A stretch of DNA of 64,000 bases from Solanum dulcamara. Taxonomy: Eukaryota > Streptophyta > Magnoliopsida > Solanales > Solanaceae. Made by a program: the position numbers and the translations under genes. The notes beneath the pieces are model-generated. The model was not told the DNA's origin, ran no database searches, and worked only from the letters and a program-made list of their open reading frames with translations. The stretch lies in NCBI RefSeq assembly GCF_947179165.1, contig NC_077247.1, positions 41,460,935-41,524,934 of the forward strand. Direction: 5' to 3'. This document shows, one piece after another, positions 54,501 through 64,000 of this stretch (positions within the stretch are counted from its first letter, which is position 1; each line of letters starts with the position of its first letter).

Positions 54501-56301
54501 GGCACCTGCTTACCTTCAAGATTTCATCTGTAACAGTATTCAGTTGACTGATGTTACAAATTCCTGCTTCATTCATCCCACTACACCAACCATTTTCTCT
54601 TTTGCATCTCTATCTCTCTCCAACCAGACTCTGCTTCAATCCTTTTCACAAATCTCAGAGCCTACAAGTTATGCTGAGGCAAGCCAACACCCTGGTTGGG
54701 TCCAAGCAATGGAACCTGAAATTCAAGCCCTACAAGATAATAACACATGGTCAGTAATGGAATTACCTGCCGGAAAGAAACCTTTGCCATGTAAATGGGT
54801 ATTTAAAGTAAAACATAAATTAGATGGATCCATAGAAAGGTTGAAAGCCAGACTGGTTGTAAGGGGGGATGTTCAACAAGAAGGCATAGATTTTACTGAA
54901 ACTTTTTCCCCAGTGGTCAAAATGACCACTATTAGATGTTTACTCACAGTTGCTATCAAGAAAGGCTGGAGAGTGTCTCAACTTGATGTCAACAATGCTT
55001 TCCTACATGGTGAATTGCAAGAGGAGGTTTATATGAGATTCCCAGCAGGTTTGGACCCTCCTTCACCTAGGCATGTTTGTCTTCTCAAGAAGTCCTTGTA
55101 TGGCCTTAAGCAAGCATCTCGACAGTGGTATGCTAGGCTTGCTGGAGCTTTAAGTTTCAAAGGATATACTAGTTCTTTAAATGACTATTCTCTGTTTTTC
55201 AAGACTACTGGTGGTCTTGTTTCCATTATTGCAGTTTATGTGGATGACATTTTACTCAAAGGTGATGCTGTTTTTGAAATTCTTGATGTTACTCACTTTC
55301 TCAATGCTGAATTTAAAGTCAAAATGTTGGGTGATATCAACTATTTTCAGGGTATGGAAATAATCAGGGAAGCCTCAGGTTTCATCATCAGTCAACGACA
55401 GTTTACTATGAATCTTCTTAAGGAATTTGACTGCACTGGTTCAAGTGTATCCTCACCTCTTGACCCTTACATGAAGTTGCAAGCTGATGATGGACCTTTC
55501 CTGGACAACCCCACTGCATATCGGCATCTAGTTGGAAAATTGAATTTTTTGACTCATACTAGACCTGATCTTTCCTATGCCGTTCTGTGCCTTAGTCAAT
55601 ACATGCAGCGGCCTTGTCTTTCCCATTTCTCCGCTGCTCTGAGGGTGCTTCGTTATCTTAGGGAAGATCCAGGCCAAGGTATTCTTCTCTCATCTCTGCC
55701 TTCTTTTGATCTCCTTGCTTTTTGCGACGCCGACTGGGCTTCCTGCAAGGACAGTCGTAGATCAGTTAGTGGTTTCTTTATTACACTGGAAGGTGCTCCT
55801 ATTTCGTGGAAATCAAAGAAACAGATGTCTGTTTCCCTTTCTTCTGCCGAAGCAGAGTACAGATCGATGAGACGAGTTACAGCGGAGCTTACCTGGTTAG
55901 TGCGTCTACTGGATGATCTATCTACTCCTCCATCTCTCCCTATTCCTCTTCATTCTGATAGTCAGGCAGCTATTCATATCGCTCGGAATCCGGTCTTCCA
56001 CGAACGCACGAAACACGTTGATTTGGACTGTCACTTCGTGCGTCAACAATTTCTCTCCGGTCTGATTTCACTGCACTTTGTTCCTTCTCATCATCAGCTT
56101 GCCGATTTGTTTACCAAGCCTCTTTCTGGGGCTTCTCACCGTGCGTTGATGGACAAGTTGGGTGTTATGACCCTTCCCCCCAACTTGAGGGGGGATGTTG
56201 GCAAGAAGCCATCTCTGAAGTTGAACATGCAGCAAGCGGATGAAGTGAAGATGAAGAGAAAAACAAAGAAGAAAGAAGAAGAACTCAACCGACAGAAATA
56301 A
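51556..56301 (+). CDS. Ty1/copia gag-pol polyprotein, 1581 aa, intact
   Basis: One open frame encodes all parts. Gag: copia capsid ([20 protein letters not shown]), then a CCHC knuckle near residue 312 ([14 protein letters not shown]). Protease: [11 protein letters not shown] near 425. Integrase: HHCC zinc finger (LWHIRLGHL...CPICPQA), then the D-D-E residues in IDTWGPF (about 662), RSDNALE (about 725) and NGIVERKH (about 761). Reverse transcriptase: [12 protein letters not shown] and YVDDILL (about 1228). RNase [12 protein letters not shown] (about 1391), [12 protein letters not shown] and [13 protein letters not shown] Ser/Pro-rich linker (about 900-990) separates integrase and RT. The last 35 codons or so lie in the 3' LTR and give a Lys/Glu-rich tail. 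The doubled [13 protein letters not shown] start is a small internal repeat. Confidence 0.96.
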   Translation: MGDNVAEMGDNVASVAEAANNTMVTYDVGHPYHLNPSDSPGMNLIHSIFDGKGFPGWRRSIFIALSAKKKLGFINGCIKAPELTSKDYEQWSCVNDMIIAWLLNALSLDIRDSVIYSKTAKELWDSLEQRFGKLDGAKLYQLQKELSTVVQGNNNIAGYFTKLKRIWDELDSLNLASYCTCVCLCDGKGKLMKSLEDQKLIHFLMGLNDAYAQARSTIIMMNPLPSMDVAYSLLLQDENQREASVTAFSIPPDSGSFMVSRRMKGNYKPGNQFNKGGNSPHLNGHSVAKPKRGGVSQRFKQRRAKYNSNVSCTYCKKIGHVQDDCFRLHGFPEDFEFTKPKEYGHNIRGNAAIGNEEAENMNSTPAAQPTQFSKEQYNEIVQQVLKEMKLSHSNSSGSTVNANAMAGTILKYSGSCFAAYNTSSWIIDSGASEHMCFNPNSFLTLKPLPAPLNISLPNSFRISVTHVGSVPVLPNLTLNNVLLVPDFKYNLLSVHRLCVQLQCDLLFTLTGCVLQDPFLRKAQVFGEVGDGLYLLKPTKIESSQVKEVFSIQKGGNSTVPVPREVVSKVVATKIVPSSVLVSNTECNTSSVGMHANTISNVRLWHIRLGHLPFPAMKNLSFIHFPSCSNYVCPICPQARQSRLPFPLSFIKTQRIFELIHIDTWGPFKEATYNDYSYFLTIVDDYRRGTWTFLLKTKSNAFPVLRDFLLMVERQFEVKVKRIRSDNALELGKGSLEAAYLKSTGIIHETSCVATPQQNGIVERKHRHLLEIARGLYFQSKVPIQYWGECILTATYLINRLPTKVLKNKSPYQVLFRKSPSYNNFKCFGCLCFVSSLAQHRDKFQPRAKTCVFLGYSQTQKGYKVLDMETRKVFVSRNVKFHEEYYPFAKIPHSGGTLFPPFDLAAEPTKPISSSPHFHSAAPPPPSLTPTPNTPSSSSDSPSTSQILPHDVPSGSHSVFPDLQPSHTLTLPLSTRQSTRIKQAPAYLQDFICNSIQLTDVTNSCFIHPTTPTIFSFASLSLSNQTLLQSFSQISEPTSYAEASQHPGWVQAMEPEIQALQDNNTWSVMELPAGKKPLPCKWVFKVKHKLDGSIERLKARLVVRGDVQQEGIDFTETFSPVVKMTTIRCLLTVAIKKGWRVSQLDVNNAFLHGELQEEVYMRFPAGLDPPSPRHVCLLKKSLYGLKQASRQWYARLAGALSFKGYTSSLNDYSLFFKTTGGLVSIIAVYVDDILLKGDAVFEILDVTHFLNAEFKVKMLGDINYFQGMEIIREASGFIISQRQFTMNLLKEFDCTGSSVSSPLDPYMKLQADDGPFLDNPTAYRHLVGKLNFLTHTRPDLSYAVLCLSQYMQRPCLSHFSAALRVLRYLREDPGQGILLSSLPSFDLLAFCDADWASCKDSRRSVSGFFITLEGAPISWKSKKQMSVSLSSAEAEYRSMRRVTAELTWLVRLLDDLSTPPSLPIPLHSDSQAAIHIARNPVFHERTKHVDLDCHFVRQQFLSGLISLHFVPSHHQLADLFTKPLSGASHRALMDKLGVMTLPPNLRGDVGKKPSLKLNMQQADEVKMKRKTKKKEEELNRQK
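56182..56195 (+). other. Polypurine tract
   Basis: AACTTGAGGGGGGA directly precedes the 3' LTR. Its G-rich core is where plus-strand synthesis would be primed. It is inside the coding frame of gag-pol. Confidence 0.85.
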
Positions 56302-56683
56302 AAAGAAGTCTCCAGAAGAAGAGAAGATAGAGAAGATATTTATGTCCAAATCTCCAAATAATGGACAGGTTCATCACAGCCATTGATTTGCCACATTAAA
56401 TCATAGCCATTGATATTCAAGATAACATCACAACCATTGAAGCAATCTTGATGGATCAAATCTGGACCATACATCTCAATATACAACACCTGTACATAAA
56501 AACAAATTTAGTTAGTTTGTTATATTTTTCAGCCAATGAGAATAGCACAAATATGTAGGATTTTTTTTATTTTCTTTAATAGATTATTAGTTAGGTATTT
56601 GTATATAAGATGGATGGATAGAATATTAATAGAGATATACAGAAAATTCCCAAATTTCGTCTCTTCAATCTTGATTTCCTTCA
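56196..56683 (+). repeat. 3' LTR of the young copia element
   Basis: Same 488 bp length as the 5' LTR, with two base differences seen. The first 106 bp code for the end of gag-pol, including its stop at 56299-56301. Confidence 0.95.
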
Positions 56684-56688
56684 TCAAT

Positions 56689-58540
56689 CACCGAAACAGA
56701 GAAATCATCACAATCAATTTTGTTCATTGGCACTCTCATCAATCCCCAAAACAGTGAAACCCACGCTTCAAAAATCTCTGGAAACCCCCGTTCCAACTCA
56801 AAGCCTGAAGCGTTCGATTCCTACTTCACCTGAGGCGAGGGAAGACTACTTGTGAGAAAGGTCCAAAGGTACAACTACTTCTCCTTCTCCATTTCTCATC
56901 GCGGTGCTTATAATGATTTTACACGTCTTTGCATCACATTGATGTTGGAGGTATCAGTTTTCTACTGAAATTCAGACCTTTGTAGCGGCCTAAAATGTTC
57001 TTGTAAATGTTATTTTTGAACCTAGTACAAATATCAAGAAATATTTTAGATCCAATAAATAAATAAAAGACATTTTAATATTTTTTTCAATAATTCAAAG
57101 ACACTTTTTTTCATTAAAAATGTATAGAAAGTGTTAAATTATTTTTAATTCTTATAGTATTAAATGTATCATATAAAAAATCAAAATATAAAATTTATTG
57201 GGCAGAAGATAAAGTCAATAAATTTATTCGGCGGAATATATAGTTTGAAACGAACTTTCAATCCAATTCTAGCTCTTCCCCATGTGTTTGAGCTAGGGGG
57301 TATCAAATATGGCCTACATTTCGATGGTCCATTTGATTTGTTCAAAATCTTATCACTTGTGAATGAGATAAAAATATTATGGGGTATTAATTTTTGCTAT
57401 TTTTTTAAAGTAATATTTGGGAAAAATTATTTGAATGTGTATTTTTTAATAAATAATTACTGATTTCAGCGATTTTTTTTTATTATCATCTATAGCAATA
57501 CTATGATAAATTTACTATGTATTAAAAGTAAATTATGCATGCAATATGAATGTATTATAAGTGTTTTAAAATATATTATGCTTGTTTGGTAAGAAATTAA
57601 CACAATATATTATAAGTGATTAAAGTGTGTGATAAATATATTATCTATGAATAAAATTTGTATATGTGTTTTATAAATTATTCTCGATAATATATATTAA
57701 AATTATATTATAAATATATTACAAGTGTTCAGTAAAAAAATAATATTATTGCTATTAATAAAAAATATTTTCTTATTATAGCATATTTATGTAAGTTTTC
57801 CTAATATTTTATATAACCTTTTTTTATGAATATCCAATATTAGGAAATTTATTGCAAAATATATATATTTTCGCTTCTTCTGGTTTTGCTTCTACTTATT
57901 CAGATGCATGTCTTAAAATTTTAGTTAATCAGTCATATATAACTGAGCACAATCATAAATGAAAAAAATTAAAAGAGTGCTAATAATTTGTTAAGTTTGT
58001 TGCTATTTGACAAATTGTAGTCTATTCTTTATTATACATGAAACTTATGTTTCAAATTTGAGATTATTTATAATAAATTTGAGTGTTGGAATTTTAAAAA
58101 TAAAATTATTATTTTTGGACAAAAAATTCCAAACATGCACACAAGCTTTGGCTAATTTTTAACATGAATCTCATAATTCGTGTCTGACTGAAACTCAAAC
58201 ATATTTCAAAAAAGTTAAAATGGTTTAAAATGTGTTTGTTAGATTTGTTATTGTTTTGATTAAAATGATGATTGAAGTCATTATGATATAAATGTGATTT
58301 ATATTTTAAATTTGAGCTTATTTGAAGTAAATTTGAGTGTTAATTTATTGAAATTTGAAGAGCAAAAAAAGGACAAAAAAAATTGAGACACATTTTATGA
58401 GATTTAAGACAATTTATACATGTACTTGAGAAGAAGATTTTAAACCTAAATCGGATATGTCTCAATCATTTGTTGAATGGCGATCCCAAAAGGGGGCATT
58501 TGTGACCCCCGCACCCCTCTATAATATCCTTGAATCATGT
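56689..58540. other. Possible leader remnant, then AT-rich DNA
   Basis: 56689-56900 continues the stretch interrupted by the copia element (see 50440-50966) and ends near a candidate donor AAAGGTACAA at about 56866. No ORF follows. From 57000 on it is very AT-rich with no gene seen. Confidence 0.3.
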
Positions 58541-59420
58541 AATTTGTGAAGGGACAGAATTATTTCTCCCGAAGTTTAATTTAAAAATCAAACTTCCCCA
58601 ATTTTTAATAATAATTATTTTTTATCCTAATTAAAATTTTAAAATGCCTATTTTATCTTTTGTATTATCAATTTTTATCTTCTTTTTTTTTACTTTTTTA
58701 AAATCATGATTTTTTTATTCTAGGTAAAAATATTTCTATTAAAGACAAAAATTATTTTTTCTATTCGAAAAAACTAAAGTAAATTTTTTTTAATTGAATA
58801 TATAAATTATTGACGTTCTATAATGAGATAAATGAGTAGAGTAAAAAGTGAATATTTTAATAATAATCAAAACTCTAATTTATACTATTTATCTTTCTTA
58901 ATCTAAGTATTTATAGATTTTTATTTAAGCACATTAAAATTATAAGTTGAATAATTTTTTTAATCAATTTGTAATTAAAACTTATGTTATTATTTATGAT
59001 TATTATTTTAATATTACAAGCATTTAATATGTATATGTATATAAATGCATGTTTCAATTCTTTCTTATTCTTAAATGTCTGAATAGATAAATGATTTTTG
59101 TTTATCAATAATAAAATATTTTTTAAATTAAAAAATAAAAAATTACTTACAATACAAATAGATAATCTTTTAAATTTTTTATAGGATATACCTTTATTTT
59201 TATTAATATTTTTCTTTTATTTTTGAAATATATTTAAAAGCTATTATATTATCTATTATTTTTATTTGTATAAATAGGTGATGGAAGATAGAAAATCAAG
59301 GGCAAAATAGACATTTCAAGATAGGGGGGATAATTATTGTTAAAAGTTGGAGGGAGTTTGATTTTTAAACGAAATTTCGGAAGGGGGGAGGAATTATTTT
59401 AACACAGTTTATGAAATATA
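58541..59420. repeat. Inverted-repeat element (about 90-bp arms)
   Basis: The left arm (about 58555-58635: GAATTATTTCTCCCGAAG, TTAAAAATCAAACTTCCC) is the imperfect reverse complement of the right arm (about 59310-59405: GGAGTTTGATTTTTAAACG, GGAGGAATTATTTTAAC). The interior of about 670 bp is AT-rich without ORFs. It is a likely non-autonomous DNA transposon. Confidence 0.7.
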
Positions 59421-60872
59421 TATATAGATAATTTTAAGTGTTTGTCAATAACTTTAAGCCATATAAAAGTAATGACTTGAGTCACTCATAAAAGAGTCAT
59501 GAGGATGACATCGATGAAGCTAGAGGTCCAGTCAAAAAACGTGGAAGGCGTGACATATGTCATGCCTACCCTACTGTACAACTTGTCTTATGAATGCATG
59601 GAGTCCACCATTTCCAATGGTAGGTGATAAAAGAGAGGCTGCTTCCAAGGGGACTACTACTACTACATGCTCCGACGATTTTAAGGTTTGTTAGATTTTT
59701 CTTTCTTTTATAAGGTTACTCTTACTCACCATTAAAATTGAGTCAAAATAGAATTGAACAACATTGCTTTGACATGTGGGTGAGTTACACAAAATCGAAG
59801 TGACAACTCATTCACTTTGTAAGTTAAATAAATAATTAAAAATTGACATAAGAAAGTTTTCAAAAAAAAAAATGATTTTTAGAAATACACAGAAAAATAT
59901 ATAATTTTTTTGTGAAAATATATGAAAATTTTATCTTCTCTTGGCTTAATTTACAATAAAATCATTTAATAAATTTACTCAATTTCTTTTATAATTGTGT
60001 GAAATATGGTTAAATTCACTAACTTTCTGTATATCTATATAAAAAAATTGATTATAGCCAAAGTAATATAACACCTCTTCACAACCAACAAATATTATTG
60101 TCTTTTTTCTTCTTTTTAGCATTTGTTGGTTGCTCCCACCCACCCACCCTCCCCCGGCCCTCACATTCTAATGCAATTATTCATTTATTAATTAAACGCT
60201 AATACTAATTTTTGAAAAGTCACCATCTGATTCATAAACGTCAGGTACATTGATAACTGAACTGCTCAATTTAAATGCTCTTATTTACAATAGGAAATGA
60301 TAACAGTTAATTTGTTAATTGTGAAAATAAAGGAAAAAATAAAATAAGGTGAAAGAGGAATTGCCAATAGGGGCAAATATACTTGTTTATAGTTTTTTTT
60401 TACTGAATATTGGATGATTTTAAAAAAAATTATATGTGAGCATTTTGTTACTTTATTTATTTTCTCTTATATTATACAGTAATTAGATTACTTGAGAACA
60501 AAGATGATAATGAACTTGATAAACACATCTTAACATTTAGAAAGTCTTAAATATGGATCAAAAGGAATTAAATCACTATCACCAATGTTTTTTTCCAACA
60601 AATATCTATATTTTTTTTTCACCTTTAACACATATTAGAGTAAAATTTTACTGAACATAGATATAGTTATTGAACTCTTTTTTTTTTTTTTTTTTACTTA
60701 GCCAATAATAACAACATAATCTCTCTCACAAGTACTTTGCACTGCAATTTTCCTCCTTTTTCTCCTTAGCTTATGCTTTCCCAACCTGACAACCAATCCC
60801 AGCCACCATGAATCTCACTTAAACTCAGTATTTACTCTCCGGGGAAACACTCTCTCATAGTCAAAGTTTTCG
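59421..60872. other. Intergenic DNA, no gene seen
   Basis: Short ORFs only. It contains a pyrimidine spot CCCACCCACCCACCCTCCC (about 60137-60155) and a T-run at 60678-60696. Confidence 0.3.
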
Positions 60873-62010
60873 AAGATAAGTGTCAAAAATACATTTAAGT
60901 TATAACTTTTTGTTAGTATCATACCTAAATCACTAATTAATTTGAAAAACGCATCTCAGTGGTGTGTATAATACACTTTCTCTTTTATTTGAAAAATGAA
61001 TAAAATAATTCACTTGACAAAATAAAATAAACTTTTAATATTAATTAAAAATTAATGATCAAAGCATTACTATCCAAAAAAAATATTATTTTTTAAAAAT
61101 TATTTTTTAATAAAATTTAAAATATTTTTCTCACCCAACTCTACCACCTCCTTCTACCCAATCCACCCCGTCCTCCACCCCACCTCCTCGACAATCCCCT
61201 ACCCTTGCATTTTTTTAAATTTCTTTTATAAAATAATTTTGAAAAATTCTAACTTCACCTCCTCTTCACTGCTTTATAAAAAAATTGATATTATTTTTAT
61301 TTTTTAAAAAAATAAGATTTTACCACTCCATCTAACTCTCTGCTCTTATTTTTTTTATATTTTTATCATTTTGTGTTAAATATATACATATATTTTTAGA
61401 AAAATATTTTTTCTACTTGCATACCAAATATAACAAAAACAATTTTTTTAAATAAAATCTTGCGGCAAGATATATATATAACACAAAACGAGAAAAAAAA
61501 TTAAAAGCGAAGGATTAGGTGGGTGGGATAGAATTATTTCTTTTAAAAAATTTAAACAATATCTAAATTATTATATGAAAAGAGGGAGATGAAGTAAGAA
61601 TTTCTTCTAAAAAAATTTCAAAGAAAACTAAAAAATAAACTAAAAATTTGAGGGGGGAGGGTACGATGAAAGGAAGTGGTGGAGTGGGTAAAAAAAATAT
61701 TTTATATTTTATTTTATAATATTTTTTTTGGGATAATAATATTTTAATATTTAACTTTAATTAATAACAATAATTTATTTAATTTTTATCAAAGTGGAAT
61801 ATTTTGTCAATGTGGAGTGTGATGTGATAATTTTTTTAAAATATAAGAGAGTATACTACACACATAATGATGAGAGTGGAATAAAAGAGAGATGTATGTT
61901 TCTCAAATTAATAATTGATAGTTTAAATATGAAATTCAGACTTTCAATAGTTTAGGTATGAAAGTAAAAAATATATATAATAATTCAAATGATTTTTTGA
62001 CACTTATTTC
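60873..62010. mobile_element. Long-inverted-repeat Mutator-like element, copy B
   Basis: The ends AAGATAAGTGTCAAAAATAC (left) and, reverse-complemented, GAAATAAGTGTCAAAAAATC (right) are flanked by AAGTTTTCG (60864-60872) and AAATTTTCG (62011-62019). That is a 9-bp duplication with one mismatch, typical of Mutator-like elements. The arms carry CATACCTAAA... and CTCTCTTTTATTT-type sequence in inverted order, with C-rich and G-rich blocks inside, as in copy A at 7815-9053. There is no transposase. Confidence 0.82.
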
Positions 62011-62245
62011 AAATTTTCGGGAAAGCAATAGGTCATCAACTTCTCAAACAAAAATTAACATATCTTGGAGACCTACAGAGCCTATAAATTTAATTGACTT
62101 GGGCAATGATTTTTCCCTAATCAAATTCCAACAAGAGGAAAATATGATTACGACCCTTCATAATGGATCATGGTTCATTTTTAATCACTTTTTGTCCTTA
62201 TGAAAATGGGAATCCAAATTCGTCGTTTTTACTGTGAAAATCAAA

Positions 62246-62748
62246 TGTTAGCGGAATTGCTAGCCACATTTGTTGAAATTAATAGTCAAACTTTGATGAA
62301 AGTTGATAGCCAAATTTTGTAGAAATTGACTTTTACATTTTGTTCAAATTTTGTTAGTCAAATATTGGTGAAAGTTGGCAACCTAAACTTTGTAAAAATT
62401 GGTTGCCAAATTTATGTCAATCAAGAGGTTCAAAAACTCTATAAATAAAGTAGCAATTGAACATTTGAAAGTACACTAAAATAGAGAAAGCAATATAGAG
62501 AATAGAGAGTAATCCACAAACTATTTCTTAGTTTGTGAGAAAATATTGTGGAGTAATATTTTAGTGAGTTGTGTGAAATAAAAGAGTGTTGTTCTTATAA
62601 AAGAGTAGTCATATTTTGATACTATTAAGTTGTCATCATTATTATTGTATCATATTTACCCCTTTATAATATTTGGTGTCGTTGTTACTCTCTTGTTATT
62701 GCTATTTAACATGAATATTATCCTGAGAGAGATTATCATTTTTCAACA
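62246..62748 (+). repeat. 5' LTR of a second copia element (503 bp)
   Basis: It begins TGTTAGCGGAATTGC and ends TTTTTCAACA, with TGTT/AACA ends. A TATA-like CTATAAATAAAG lies at about 62438. A primer site follows three bases later, so this is the left LTR of an element that runs out of the window. Confidence 0.85.
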
Positions 62749-62751
62749 TCG

Positions 62752-62764
62752 TGGTATCAGAGCC
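62752..62764 (+). other. Primer binding site of the right-edge copia element
   Basis: TGGTATCAGAGCC, complementary to initiator tRNA-Met, lies three bases after the LTR end. Confidence 0.92.
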
Positions 62765-64000
62765 ATGGAAAGTAATAGTCCACTGTCCTTTCAATACTTT
62801 CGTCTTACAAAAGAAAATTATGAAAAATGATGTCTACGAATGAAAGTCATTCTTGGCTCTCAAGATGTTTGGGGCATTGTTGACAAAGGGTATACAAAAC
62901 CCACTAATAAGGAAATTGTCCCAAAATGAAAAAGAGGTCTTGTTAAAGACAAGAAAGAAAGATCAACGGGCCCTCACTCTCATCCACCAATGTTTGGATG
63001 ATGGCATGTTTGAGAAAGTGGCTGATGCAACCACCTCAAAAGAAGCTTGAGAGATTTTACAAAATTCTGTCCAAAGAGTTGATAAAGTAAAGAAGATAAA
63101 ACTCCAAACTCTAAGGGCTGATTTTGAAGTTTTAAAAATGAAAGAATCCGAATCCATTTTAGATTTCTCTTCAAGATTGATGGCCTTTGTGAATCAACTA
63201 AGAAGGTACGAGGAGGAAGTAGATGATATGCATGTGGTAGAAAAGATCCTTCGCTCTTTTACACCTAAATTTGATTATGTGGTGTGTGTTATTGAGGAGT
63301 CTAAAGATTTAGACTCTATAACAGCAGAGCAATTGGAATTTTCTTTACAAGCCCACGAAGAAAAGATGAAAAGGAGAAAAGAAGAGCCATTAGATCAACT
63401 TCTTAAAACTCAGACATCCTTCAAAGATCTAGAAGGTGTAAAACGTTATAGAGGAAATGGACAATGGCGAGGCCATGGCGGTTGTGGTGGTCGTGATGGC
63501 CGTAGAAGAGGAAGAAACTATATTAACAAATTCAACAATGAAGATAAAAGCCACTAATCATTCAGAGATCGTGATCGTGGATAACAAAGAGGTAGATGCC
63601 ATAGAGCTTATCAAGGTACCTATGAAATGAGGTATGACAAATCTAAAATTGAGTGCTATAACTGTCATAAACTTGGACATTACTCTTGGGAATATTGTAG
63701 CAATGTTGAAGAGAAAGCTAACGTTGTTGACAATAACAAAGACGAAGATGAGTCAACACTGTTAATGACACTTAAAGAAGAAGATACAAATGATTGCAGT
63801 TCATGGTATCTTGACAATGGAGCAAGTAATCTCATGTGTGGACACAAAGAAAAATTTATGTAGATAAAGAAGACAGTGAAAGGTAATGTGTCTTTTGGAG
63901 ATGCCTCAAAGGTCCAAATTGAAGGGATAGGTACATTTTGATATCTTGTAAATATGGTGGTCATAAATTGATTAATGAGGTTTACTATGTGCAAAAATTG
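62765..64000 (+). pseudogene. Copia gag and protease start, decayed, partial
   Basis: The ATG at 62765 opens with SFQYFRLTKENYEK and meets a TGA at 62828, where copia gag normally has Trp. Gag continues in other frames: [20 protein letters not shown] (62853-63050), and KESESILDFSSRLMAFVNQL to EEKMKRRKEEP (63138-63557). A Gly/Arg-rich stretch and a CCHC knuckle follow (CYNCHKLGHYSWEYC, about 63655). The protease reads WYLDNGASNLMCG, with the usual T or S of the D-T/S-G triad replaced by N. A stop follows at 63861-63863. Multiple breaks make it non-functional. It continues past the right edge. Confidence 0.88.

Larger units (their letters stand above)
50967..56683 (+). mobile_element. Complete, young Ty1/copia retrotransposon (5717 bp)
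   Basis: Two LTRs of 488 bp each (50967-51454 and 56196-56683) are flanked by the perfect 5-bp duplication TCAAT (50962-50966 and 56684-56688). A primer site abuts the 5' LTR, a purine tract abuts the 3' LTR, and one unbroken gag-pol lies between. By eye the LTRs differ at only two positions (one in GCAAGCRGATGAAG, one in AATTTARTTAG). All parts needed for transposition appear present. Confidence 0.97.

Noticed and set aside
52255..55363. Short ORFs on both strands inside the copia element
   Set aside because: Shadows of the intact gag-pol frame.

Overview
This is plant nuclear DNA. It is AT-rich, has long introns, and is densely packed with plant transposable elements. The repeat repertoire points to the nightshade family (Solanaceae), most likely a Solanum species such as tomato or potato. 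The clues are TS/SolS-like and Au-like SINEs, an RTE-type LINE ending in a (TTG)n tail, and several small hAT, Harbinger-like and Mutator-like elements. This assignment rests on recognising the repeats and on no database search.

Three host genes are convincing, and a fourth is incomplete. (1) At 4.2-5.5 kb (minus) lies a PP2A B' (B56) regulatory subunit whose conserved C-terminal exon I cannot find in the window. (2) At 11.55-21.26 kb (minus) lies a full HAUS augmin-like subunit 6 gene (AUG6). I could assemble 13 coding exons that join in frame to 737 aa. Intron 3 is 4.7 kb and is filled by hAT-like elements. (3) At 32.74-39.82 kb (plus) lies an F-box protein of the SKIP14 type in two coding exons, 442 aa, with a 5.75 kb intron. 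That intron holds an inverted repeat, a SINE fragment and a tandem duplication, one copy of which was hit by a MITE. (4) At 48.36-49.11 kb (minus) lies a single-exon TLC-domain membrane protein of 250 aa. A tandem pair of 365-bp units at 45.26-45.99 kb may encode small secreted Trp/His-rich peptides. I do not recognise this family.

Mobile DNA makes up much of the rest. 0-1.0 kb: 3' end of a Ty3/gypsy element. 7.8-9.05 kb and 60.87-62.01 kb: two members of one long-inverted-repeat, Mutator-like family. 22.3-26.6 kb: a nearly intact RTE LINE (minus) whose endonuclease and RT share one frame broken by a single TAG. 27.3-30.0 kb: the 5' half of a decayed Ty1/copia element (minus). 30.04-30.38 kb and 40.7-41.1 kb: LINE remnants. 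50.97-56.68 kb: a complete and very young Ty1/copia element with two 488-bp LTRs, a TCAAT target duplication and an uninterrupted 1581-codon gag-pol. 62.25 kb to the window end: another copia element with a decayed gag.

The host genes look like unrelated single loci in repeat-rich euchromatin; nothing suggests a cluster acting together. The most unusual signals are the Trp/His-rich peptide pair, the truncated PP2A gene, the MITE with a paralogous empty site, and the very recent copia insertion next to a possible gene leader.
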